From positions 1 through 6,538 of the forward strand of contig JAJYTX010000167.1 in the NCBI GenBank assembly GCA_021792815.1: 6,538 bases of DNA, written 5' to 3'. This document shows, in pieces, positions 1 to 4,988 of the stretch (position 1 is its first letter; every line of letters begins with the position of its first letter). The notes under the pieces are model-generated. The model was not told the DNA's origin. It was given only the letters and a program-made list of their open reading frames with translations, and searched no databases. The stretch is from Pseudomonadota bacterium (GTDB lineage Bacteria; Pseudomonadota; Gammaproteobacteria; Steroidobacterales; Steroidobacteraceae). Position numbers and translations under genes: made by a program.

Positions 1-1
1 C

Positions 2-130
2 GATCATCCTCGCGCTCCGGGCCGCCTCAGCGGCAATCCGCCCCGGTATACAGCTCCGCCGATCTTCCCCGGCGCCTACGCGCTCATGCAGCTCGGCGCA
101 AGGACGGGGTTTGCGGAGTCCTTACGGTAG
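2..130 (+). CDS. Possible C-terminal tail of an unidentified protein, cut by the left edge
   Basis: A frame open from base 2 to a TAG at 128-130 encodes 42 residues ending ...IFPGAYALMQLGARTGFAESLR. Of the three plus frames open here, this one has the highest share of G/C at third codon positions and the most protein-like composition, so I prefer it. The other two frames stay open to about 282-287 but give arginine/serine-rich, unlikely proteins. I recognise no family. If real, it would be the last gene of the element that ends at the tRNA remnant. The call is weak because random open frames of this length are common in GC-rich DNA. Confidence 0.2.
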   Translation, partial: DHPRAPGRLSGNPPRYTAPPIFPGAYALMQLGARTGFAESLR

Positions 131-333
131 GATCGGCGACGGGCATGGTGGCACCCCTTCCCGGTGTTGCTTGCCCGGCCCCCGTCGGTGTTCGTTCCGC
201 CGGCGAGGGCCGATTTCTGCCACACTATTGCCACACTTGGTGCCTCAAATTGGCACCAGTGGCCGCCGCTTCACACCACTAAGTGATTGAGTTTATTGGA
301 GTCTAGTGGCGTCCATGAGGGGCTCGGCTCGGC
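131..333. other. Non-coding stretch, probable attachment-site arm of an integrated element
   Basis: I see no convincing gene here. The stretch holds two direct copies of TGCCACACT (218-226 and 229-237, period 11). It also has a perfect 7+7 inverted repeat, TGGTGCC (238-244) and GGCACCA (252-258), and a further TGGCACC at 149-155. A locally A+T-richer segment at about 280-300 follows. Short direct repeats of this type next to a tRNA 3' end resemble the arm-type binding sites of tyrosine-recombinase integrases. That assignment is inference from layout. No integrase gene is visible in this window. Confidence 0.4.
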
Positions 334-360
334 TTCGAACCAGGTGGTCGGGGGTTCGAA
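334..360. repeat. 8+8 inverted repeat at the tRNA-fragment boundary (candidate recombination core)
   Basis: TTCGAACC at 334-341 is the exact reverse complement of GGTTCGAA at 353-360, separated by 11 nt. The right arm is part of the tRNA T-arm. The left arm lies in the flanking DNA, where a tRNA would carry its anticodon-arm sequence. Two inverted arms around a short spacer is the geometry of a tyrosine-recombinase core site. I infer this role from layout only. Confidence 0.4.
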
Positions 361-377
361 TCCCTCCGGGCGCGCCA
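342..377 (+). pseudogene. Detached 3' end of a tRNA gene, probably tRNA-Arg (likely attR/attL core)
   Basis: A complete T-arm is present: stem GGGGG at 350-354, loop TTCGAAT at 355-361, stem CCCTC at 362-366. It is followed by a 7-nt acceptor 3' strand, CGGGCGC (367-373), discriminator G (374) and CCA (375-377). The matching 5' acceptor strand GCGCCCG, D-arm and anticodon arm are absent upstream, so this is not a functional tRNA. An acceptor of the GCGCCCG...CGGGCGC-G-CCA type is typical of gammaproteobacterial tRNA-Arg, hence the isotype call. Detached tRNA 3' ends are the usual hallmark of integrase-mediated insertion of a genomic island or prophage into a tRNA gene. The intact tRNA should lie at the element's other end, outside this window. 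Confidence 0.7.
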
Positions 378-479
378 ACTCAAAGGATGGGACTGCCCAG
401 CCAGTGGAGAGTCGGGGGTTCGACAAAATTGCCTGGAGCGATTTTGAACGCGGCGTAGCCGCGGCCCCGCAGGGGCGAG
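361..479 (+). repeat. Tandem repeat, copy 1 (tRNA 3' end plus hairpin element)
   Basis: These 119 bases match 501-619 with only four differences (410/550, 430/570, 433/573, 456/596), at a period of 140. The unit begins with the last 17 bases of the tRNA (TCCCTCCGGGCGCGCCA). It runs through a 33-bp tRNA-flanking segment, a 13-base copy of the T-arm start at 411-423, and then a set of hairpins. The 21 bases between copies (480-500) are only partly matched after the second copy. The repeat is non-coding. Open frames crossing it give the familiar spurious translation of tRNA 3' ends. Confidence 0.85.
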
Positions 480-499
480 TCCCAGGGACGGGGCGAGTA
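424..499 (+). repeat. Multi-hairpin palindromic element, copy 1 (interrupts a T-loop copy)
   Basis: Consecutive inverted repeats are packed into 76 bases. CAAAATTGC (424-432) pairs with GCGATTTTG (438-446) over a 5-nt loop with one G-T wobble. CGCGGC (449-454) pairs with GCCGCG (458-463) over a 3-nt loop. GCCCC pairs with GGGGC just after that, over loop GCA. The element lies between GTCGGGGGTTCGA (411-423) and ATCCCTCC (from 500), exactly where the uninterrupted tRNA T-arm at 347-367 has no extra bases. It looks like a REP-like or other small palindromic insertion. I cannot name the family. Confidence 0.6.
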
Positions 500-500
500 A

Positions 501-619
501 TCCCTCCGGGCGCGCCAACTCAAAGGATGGGACTGCCCAGCCAGTGGAGGGTCGGGGGTTCGACAAAATCGCGTGGAGCGATTTTGAACGCGGCGCAGCC
601 GCGGCCCCGCAGGGGCGAG
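501..619 (+). repeat. Tandem repeat, copy 2
   Basis: This is the second copy of the 119-base unit at 361-479. It starts again with the 17-base tRNA 3' end, now without a T-arm in front of it. After 619 the match to copy 1 decays: a few bases of AGGGACG remain, and then the stop codon of the minus-strand DUF2845 gene follows at 633-635. The repeat therefore forms the immediate 3' flank of that gene and may act on its transcript end. Confidence 0.85.
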
Positions 620-627
620 AAGGGACG
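564..627 (+). repeat. Multi-hairpin palindromic element, copy 2 (3' end diverged)
   Basis: This carries the same hairpin series as 424-499. CAAAATCGC (564-572) and GCGATTTTG (578-586) now pair perfectly, followed by CGCGGC-GCA-GCCGCG and GCCCC-GCA-GGGGC. The A4/T4 flanks of the first stem make it resemble a short bidirectional intrinsic terminator for the minus-strand gene ending at 633, although its GC core is only four pairs. The right end is truncated or diverged compared with copy 1. Confidence 0.5.
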
Positions 628-632
628 TAGAT

Positions 633-989
633 TCAGTAGCCGTACTCGTGGAGTGTCCTGATCGCGGCAACCTTCCCGTCGACGAAGCGAATGCTCATCA
701 TGAGCTTGCCCGGTCCCCGGTTGTAGGTCCAGGTGTCGACGGGGATCTCGGCACCCACCGAGTGAGACTGGCTGGCCTGGCGACCGCCCATCCGTACGGT
801 GGTGGCATTCACCTTGAAGCCGCGCTGCACCAGCGCGGGGCGGCCGCAATAAGCGCTCACCGCCGCCATGGATTCGCCGCGCATGATGAGTCTGTTGCCA
901 CAACGCATGGTGTCGCACCACGCAGGATGCGCCGCCATGAGACAAAGAGCGGCGGGAACAAATGCTTTCGATCTCGGGTGTCGTGCCAT
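633..989 (-). CDS. DUF2845-family small secreted protein
   Basis: This encodes 118 aa. The N-terminus MARHPRSKAFVPAALCLMAAHPAWC is a signal peptide: a basic start, a hydrophobic core and a likely cleavage near residues 22-25. The mature part therefore acts in the periplasm or outside the cell. It opens with the family pattern MRCG..L...GES...V...CG.P, including two conserved cysteines (C30, C48). It ends in VDTWTYNRGPGKLMMSIRFVDGKVAAIRTLHEYGY, typical of DUF2845 proteins. Their function is unknown; the fold is thought to resemble small envelope/inhibitor lipoproteins of the OmlA/BLIP type. I chose the ATG at 987-989 because the signal peptide starts there and GGGGA lies 5 nt upstream. The longer open frame to 1133 adds an unlikely leader. 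It lies 209 bases downstream of the Pta-like gene on the same strand, too far to assume an operon. Confidence 0.8.
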   Translation of the reverse strand: MARHPRSKAFVPAALCLMAAHPAWCDTMRCGNRLIMRGESMAAVSAYCGRPALVQRGFKVNATTVRMGGRQASQSHSVGAEIPVDTWTYNRGPGKLMMSIRFVDGKVAAIRTLHEYGY

Positions 990-1034
990 GGCATTCCCCG
1001 CTCGTGAGCCGCATGCGCGCGTCCGCATTGCCCG

Positions 1035-1053
1035 GCCCGGGATGATCCCGGGC
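1035..1053. other. Perfect 8-bp hairpin in the intergenic gap
   Basis: GCCCGGGA (1035-1042) and TCCCGGGC (1046-1053) form a perfect stem over a 3-nt loop. It sits between the Pta-like gene (ends 1199) and the DUF2845 gene (starts 989). No T-tract follows on the minus strand, so it is not a classic intrinsic terminator. It could still end or stabilise the upstream transcript. The rest of 990-1198 shows nothing convincing beyond a weak TACACT -10-like hexamer (minus strand, 1124-1129). Confidence 0.35.
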
Positions 1054-1198
1054 ACTGCGTGGGCAGGCCATCGCACCTTCACTGCTGCGCGCCTCAGGCC
1101 CGGCGGTGCGGACAAGACGCCAGAGTGTAGCACCTGCTGGCCGGCGGGCTGTGTGGCTGGGGTGGCGATTCTGCGCCTGCGGCCTATGGGCTATCGGG

Positions 1199-2239
1199 TC
1201 AGGCTTGCGGCAGCGGTCGGTGAACCATGAGCACCGAAATCGCGCAGGATGCGAGGCGTGCGTGCGCATCGTCGGCACGGCTGGTCAGAACGATCGGTAC
1301 GCGCGCGCCGAGCACCACGCCGGCCAGCCGCGCATCGGCGAGATATTCCAGCTGCTTGGCGAGCATGTTGCCGGCCTCGATGTCGGGAACGACCAGGATA
1401 TCGGCGCGGCCGGCGACGGTTGACACGATGTTCTTGGTCGCGGCGGCCTCGCTCGAGACCGCATTGTCGAACCCGAACGGCCCATCGACCACGCCGCCGG
1501 TGATCTGGCCCCGGTCCGCCATTTTGCACAAAGCGGCCGCCTCGATCGTCGATTTGATCCGGGAAGTCACCAGTTCCACCGCCGAGAGGATCGCCACGCG
1601 CGGCGTCTGCACACCGAGTGCCCGGGCGAGATCGATCGCGTTCTGAACGATGTCGCGCTTGTCTTCGAGCGAAGGATAGATATTGACGGCCGCGTCGGTG
1701 ATGAACAGCAGCCGTGGGTACCGGGCGGTCTCGATCACGAACACATGGCTGATGTGGCGGGCGGTGCGCAGGCCGTGTTCCGGGTCCACGACCGGGTGCA
1801 TCAGCTCTTCGGTGTGCAGCGCACCCTTCATCAAGGCATCGACTTTGCCGGAACGGACCATGGAGATGGCCTGAACGACGCTTGGGGCGCCCTGCCCGGC
1901 GCCGACTAGAGGGTAGGCAGACAGATCGACCCCGGCCGCCCGGGCGGCCTCGCGGATTTTCGTCTCGGGGCCCACCAGGACCGGAATGATCAACCCCTCG
2001 CGGGCCGCTTCGACGGCACCCAACAGCGAGACCGCGTCGGTCGGGCAGACCACCGCCATACGCAACGGGGCGCACCGGCGGGCCGAGTCGATCAACTGCT
2101 GCAGGCGTCGAGGCGCCGTGGACGAGCCGGCGCTGCCCTCGGGGGGTTCAGTCCCGCCGGGCTCGCGGGGCGCTTCCACGGGGAGGATGTCCGTTGGGCA
2201 TGATGGTCTCAGCGTGCGTATCCGTATTGCCACCGGCAA
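1199..2239 (-). CDS. Phosphate acetyl/butyryltransferase family protein (Pta/Ptb domain)
   Basis: This encodes 346 aa from the first possible start, a TTG at 2239. GTG codons at 2233 and 2179 are alternatives. Residues 1 to about 47 are proline-rich and match nothing; the conserved domain runs from about 48 to the end. Recognisable blocks are IIPVLVGPE (84-92), DALMKGALHTEEL (134-146), FITDAAVNIYPSLEDK (179-194), VDGPFGFDNAVS (251-262), VVPDIEAGNMLAKQL (283-297) and the C-terminal TSRADD (319-324). These match the phosphotransacyltransferase family, which exchanges acyl-CoA and acyl phosphate in the cytoplasm. The sequence resembles the Pta half of the enoyl-CoA hydratase/phosphate acetyltransferase fusions of Proteobacteria, but the hydratase part is missing. 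No acetate or butyrate kinase is adjacent, so the acyl substrate and partner are unknown. It is divergent from the ABC gene, with 136 bases between. Confidence 0.85.
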   Translation of the reverse strand: MPVAIRIRTLRPSCPTDILPVEAPREPGGTEPPEGSAGSSTAPRRLQQLIDSARRCAPLRMAVVCPTDAVSLLGAVEAAREGLIIPVLVGPETKIREAARAAGVDLSAYPLVGAGQGAPSVVQAISMVRSGKVDALMKGALHTEELMHPVVDPEHGLRTARHISHVFVIETARYPRLLFITDAAVNIYPSLEDKRDIVQNAIDLARALGVQTPRVAILSAVELVTSRIKSTIEAAALCKMADRGQITGGVVDGPFGFDNAVSSEAAATKNIVSTVAGRADILVVPDIEAGNMLAKQLEYLADARLAGVVLGARVPIVLTSRADDAHARLASCAISVLMVHRPLPQA

Positions 2240-2281
2240 TCCGTACTATCCCCGGGGACCCGCACGACGGGGCTCAGCTTG

Positions 2282-2312
2282 GCCGGGCCGACCCTGGACG
2301 GGCGGGCCCGGC
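2282..2312. other. 8+8 inverted repeat in the divergent intergenic region
   Basis: GCCGGGCC (2282-2289) is the reverse complement of GGCCCGGC (2305-2312), with a 15-nt spacer. It lies between the divergent Pta-like and ABC genes. It could be an operator serving both, or a chance product of GC-rich DNA. A convincing -35/-10 pair is not visible in 2240-2375. The best -10-like hexamer for the ABC gene is CACAAT at 2340-2345. Confidence 0.25.
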
Positions 2313-2375
2313 AGGCGGATCCATCGGGTCCGGATGAGGCACAATAGCAGTTTTGCGCGGCCGTAACGGCAAACC

Positions 2376-3929
2376 ATGGCGAAATCGGGCAACTGCTCCC
2401 CGGCAGACAGACGCTTCCTCGACGTGAGCCTGCGCGATGTGTCGCTCAGCCGCGGTGGGCGGCTGGTGCTCGACGGGGTGAGCTGGATGATCCGGCCCGG
2501 CGAGCGATGGGTGCTCGCCGGCGCGAACGGGGCTGGCAAGACCCAGTTGCTGAAGCTGGTTGCGGGCGCCGTCTGGCCGACGCCGGGCCGCGACGCGCGA
2601 CAGTACCGTTGGAAGGGTGAAGTGTGGCGGACCCCGCGGGAAGTGCAGGATGAAATCGGCTATCTGGGGCCGGAGCGCCAGGACAAGTATGAGCGCTACG
2701 GCTGGAACCACACCGCCGAGGAGGTGGTCGGCACCGGTCTGTTCCGCACCGACATCCCGCTCGAGATTCCGGAGGCGGCCGATCGGCAGCGCGTCGCGGC
2801 GATGCTGCGCCGGCTGCGGATCGAGCCGCTCGGATCGCGGCGCTTCCTCACCTTGTCCTACGGCGAGCGGCGTCTGACGCTGCTGGCGCGGACCCTGATC
2901 TCCCGCCCGAAGCTGCTGCTGCTCGATGAGCTGTTGAATGGCCTCGACGATGCCAATCGGAAACGCGCGCTGCGATGGTTGGAAAGCACCGCCCGCTCAC
3001 GCCTGCCCTGGGTGCTGTCCACCCACCGGGCCGAGGATGTGCCGTCCTCGGCCACCCACGCCCTGGTGCTCGAGCACGGCCGCGTGAGGTATCGCGGTGC
3101 CCTGCCCGGTGTCCCCCTCGAGCGGTGGCTGGGGGCGATGGGTGCTCATGCGGGGCGATCGCGCGCGGCCGCCAAGGGTGGCGCCCCGGCGCGGACCGCC
3201 GGGGGCAGACAGCGTACCCGCCGACCGCGGCTTCGCGGCGCGGTGCTGGTGCGTCTGAGCAATGCCAGCATTCATCTCGACGGGCACCCGGCTCTGCACG
3301 ATATATCGTTGACGGTCCGCTCAGGGGAGTGCTGGGTGGTGCACGGGCACAATGGCGCCGGCAAGACCACATTGGTGAGGACGCTCTATGGGGATCACGG
3401 CGTCGCGGCTGGAGGACGTATCGAGCGTGCCGGTATCGGTCCCGGCGTACCCTTGCAGCAGTTCAAGCGGCGCGTCGGGCTGGTCGCGCCGCATCTGCAG
3501 ACCGACCTGCCGCAGGACCTGTCGGTCAGCGAGCTCGTGCAGTCTGGCCGGTATGCGAGCGTCGGCCTGAACGAGCCGCCGACCGCGGCCGATCGCGCGG
3601 CGGCGCGCCGCGCGTTGGCGCTGTTCGGCCTGCAGACGCTCGCGACACGCACGCTCCGGGAGCTGTCCTACGGACAGCTGCGCAGAGTGCTGTTTGCCCG
3701 GGCCTGGGTGTGCCCTCCGGCGATGCTGCTGCTCGATGAGCCTTTCTCAGGGCTCGACGGGCCGACGCAGCGCGAGCTGCTCGAGCGGCTCGAGCCGCAG
3801 GTGGCCGAGGGGACCGCAGTCGTCATGACCGTGCATCGACGGTCGGAGTGGCCCGGCTTTTGCACTCACGAGCTCGAGCTCGCGCATGGCCGCGTGCGTT
3901 ACGCGGGGCCGGCGCGAGCGCTGAGCTAG
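2376..3929 (+). CDS. ModF-like ABC ATPase with two nucleotide-binding domains, no membrane part
   Basis: This encodes 517 aa with two complete ABC cassettes and no membrane segments. Domain 1 has Walker A GANGAGKT (49-56), Q-loop Q102, signature LSYGE (160-164), Walker B LLLLDE (180-185) and H-loop H217. Domain 2 has GHNGAGKT (324-331), Q375, LSYGQ (430-434), LLLDEP (451-456) and H487. All ATP-binding and hydrolysis residues are present in both. Length and arrangement resemble E. coli ModF/PhrA (about 490 aa), a soluble twin ATPase of poorly known function linked by location to molybdate transport. No mod genes are present here. A basic linker (about 258-288, rich in Arg, Ala and Gly) joins the halves and could contact nucleic acid, so an ABC-F-like role cannot be excluded, though ABC-F hallmarks are not obvious. 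The ATG start lacks a clear Shine-Dalgarno. The 3' end shares CTAG with the convergent PhzF gene. Confidence 0.85.
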   Translation: MAKSGNCSPADRRFLDVSLRDVSLSRGGRLVLDGVSWMIRPGERWVLAGANGAGKTQLLKLVAGAVWPTPGRDARQYRWKGEVWRTPREVQDEIGYLGPERQDKYERYGWNHTAEEVVGTGLFRTDIPLEIPEAADRQRVAAMLRRLRIEPLGSRRFLTLSYGERRLTLLARTLISRPKLLLLDELLNGLDDANRKRALRWLESTARSRLPWVLSTHRAEDVPSSATHALVLEHGRVRYRGALPGVPLERWLGAMGAHAGRSRAAAKGGAPARTAGGRQRTRRPRLRGAVLVRLSNASIHLDGHPALHDISLTVRSGECWVVHGHNGAGKTTLVRTLYGDHGVAAGGRIERAGIGPGVPLQQFKRRVGLVAPHLQTDLPQDLSVSELVQSGRYASVGLNEPPTAADRAAARRALALFGLQTLATRTLRELSYGQLRRVLFARAWVCPPAMLLLDEPFSGLDGPTQRELLERLEPQVAEGTAVVMTVHRRSEWPGFCTHELELAHGRVRYAGPARALS

Positions 3930-4828
3930 AACATCATTTCGGTCTGGAAGACCGACACGGCCTGCCCGATGATCCATACGCCGGAAACCGTGCCGCCGGC
4001 CATCTCGAGCTCGACCTCGACCTGCCCGGGCCGGTGCAGCCAGCGGCCCTGCACCCCCCGGAAGGAGGCGTGATGGCGGTCGTGGGCAAGCAGGCCGTTC
4101 TGGATCAGGTATACCCCGAGGAGGCCGTGGGCATTGCCGCTCACCGGGTCCTCTGCGATCCCGAGCGCCGGGCAGAACATCCGGGCTTCGCTCAGATGGT
4201 GCTCGTGTTCCGGCGTGAGCGTGAACACGAAATATCCTGCCGCTCCGATCTGCGCCGAGAGCGTCGTCAGGCGGGCCATGTCGGGCTTGAGGTGGTTCAG
4301 CGCTTCCACGCCCCGCACCCCGATGAGCAGCCGTGTGCTGCTCGCACCGGCGATGCGCAGCGGACAGCGGGTGTCCAGATCATCCGTGGCCAGGGCGAGC
4401 GCATCGAGCACGGCGAGTCGCTCGCGATCGTTCAGCTCGCGGCCGAGGGGCGGGGTCTGCTGGCGCACGGCGATCTTGCGATCCTCGCCGCTGCCGCGCA
4501 CCTCGATCTCCACGATCCCGGCCTTGGATTTCTGCCGCAGGCGCTTCGGCGCGTTCGGTAAGGCCGAGAGCACGTGATGCGCGGCAACGGTGGCATGCCC
4601 GACGAATCCGGCTTCGGTGCGCGGGGTGAAGAATCGCGCCCGGACATCGTGATCGGTCCCGTCGGCCGCGAAGATGAACGCCGTATCGGCGTTGTTCAGC
4701 TCTCTCGCGATGGCCAGCATCTGCGTGTCGGTGAGGCCGTCCGCGTGGAGTACGACTCCGGCCGGATTGCCCGTGAAGCGCTCGAGAGTGAAGGCATCGA
4801 CCTGATGGATCTGAATCTTGCGAGTCAT
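3926..4828 (-). CDS. PhzF-family isomerase/epimerase (YddE-like)
   Basis: This encodes 300 aa, the usual PhzF length. The start MTRKIQIHQVDAFT (ATG at 4826-4828) matches the family's N-terminus. A GTG at 4855 would add nine unconserved residues, so I did not use it. Conserved elements are FTGNPAGVV (18-26), RFFTPRTEAGFVGHAT (65-80, with the active-site His of GHAT at 78) and AEDPVSGNAHG (225-235, with the expected Asp at 227). In P. fluorescens PhzF a glutamate (E45, in SETTF) is the catalytic acid/base. Here the equivalent is D48 in NNADTAFIF. Many proteobacterial members of this subgroup appear to carry Asp too. The PhzF/DapF-like fold is cytosolic and isomerises small acids. With no other phz genes nearby, phenazine synthesis is not implied and the substrate is unknown. 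Confidence 0.88.
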   Translation of the reverse strand: MTRKIQIHQVDAFTLERFTGNPAGVVLHADGLTDTQMLAIARELNNADTAFIFAADGTDHDVRARFFTPRTEAGFVGHATVAAHHVLSALPNAPKRLRQKSKAGIVEIEVRGSGEDRKIAVRQQTPPLGRELNDRERLAVLDALALATDDLDTRCPLRIAGASSTRLLIGVRGVEALNHLKPDMARLTTLSAQIGAAGYFVFTLTPEHEHHLSEARMFCPALGIAEDPVSGNAHGLLGVYLIQNGLLAHDRHHASFRGVQGRWLHRPGQVEVELEMAGGTVSGVWIIGQAVSVFQTEMMF

Positions 4829-4873
4829 CGGATACTGTTTTCGGCAACGCGCCACGACAGCAGGGGTGGCAAG

Positions 4874-4899
4874 GCCGGCGATTCTAGCTCATCGCCGGC
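4874..4899 (-). promoter_or_regulatory. Candidate operator: 8+8 dyad spanning the phzF-like -10
   Basis: GCCGGCGA (4874-4881) and TCGCCGGC (4892-4899) form a perfect inverted repeat with a 10-nt spacer. The centre-to-centre distance is 18 bp, near two helical turns. The predicted -10 TAGAAT (4881-4886, minus strand) lies inside the dyad, so a dimeric regulator bound here would block RNA polymerase. The regulator is unknown. Confidence 0.4.
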
Positions 4900-4909
4900 T
4901 GGCTGGCAG
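4881..4909 (-). promoter_or_regulatory. Predicted sigma-70 promoter of the phzF-like gene
   Basis: On the minus strand there is a -35 CTGCCA (4904-4909; 4 of 6 to TTGACA), a spacer of exactly 17 bp, and a -10 TAGAAT (4881-4886; 5 of 6 to TATAAT). Transcription would begin near 4874, giving a 5' leader of about 46 nt before the ATG at 4828. No strong Shine-Dalgarno is seen in that leader. Confidence 0.45.
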
Positions 4910-4952
4910 ATCCGGCTAGCCCCGGTGCCGCTCGCCCGGTAGTCCCGATTCA

Positions 4953-4982
4953 GGACCAGTCCGGTCCCCGGAACGGTACAAT
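4953..4982 (+). promoter_or_regulatory. Predicted -10 and upstream dyad for the YkoF-like gene
   Basis: TACAAT at 4977-4982 matches the -10 consensus at 5 of 6 positions and lies 6 nt before the ATG at 4989, so the start codon would be at or next to +1. No good -35 is present. Instead a small inverted repeat, GGACC (4953-4957) and GGTCC (4963-4967), occupies that area and could be an activator or repressor site. Confidence 0.4.
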
Positions 4983-4988
4983 GGCCCG

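Noticed and set aside
1..287. Two further plus frames open from the left edge to 282 and 287
   Set aside because: Their composition (Arg/Ser/Cys-rich, poor third-position G/C) looks like random translation of GC-rich DNA, and both run into the repeat region.
267..377. A complete tRNA gene
   Set aside because: No GCGCCCG 5' acceptor strand, D-arm or anticodon arm can be found upstream of the T-arm.
361..619. CRISPR array or integron attC cassette
   Set aside because: There are only two long copies, adjacent units share tRNA sequence, there are no unique spacers, and the attC core GTTRRRY and its partner site are not found.
287..661. Plus-strand open frame of 124 codons
   Set aside because: It runs through the tRNA remnant and both repeat copies, starts at a non-ATG codon, and has no family resemblance.
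303..670. Minus-strand open frames across the tandem repeats, with peptides containing ARRDSNPRP and similar repeats
   Set aside because: ARRDSNPRP is the classic spurious translation of a tRNA 3' end read backwards. The rest is hairpin-repeat DNA, and the same peptide recurs in different frames, so it is not protein-coding.
520..1278. Long minus-strand open frame of 252 codons overlapping the DUF2845 gene
   Set aside because: It is a shadow frame in GC-rich DNA. The overlapping frame has a signal peptide and family motifs, whereas this one is arginine-rich and starts inside the Pta-like gene.
2975..3739. A 254-codon frame inside the ABC ATPase gene
   Set aside because: It is a plus-one shadow of a gene with intact ABC motifs and has an arginine/glycine-rich composition.
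3848..4561. A 237-codon plus-strand frame opposite the PhzF gene
   Set aside because: It is antisense to a well-supported PhzF-family protein and has no recognisable domain.
3926..4828. Evidence for a phenazine biosynthesis cluster
   Set aside because: PhzF-family proteins are widespread outside phenazine producers, and no other phz gene is present.
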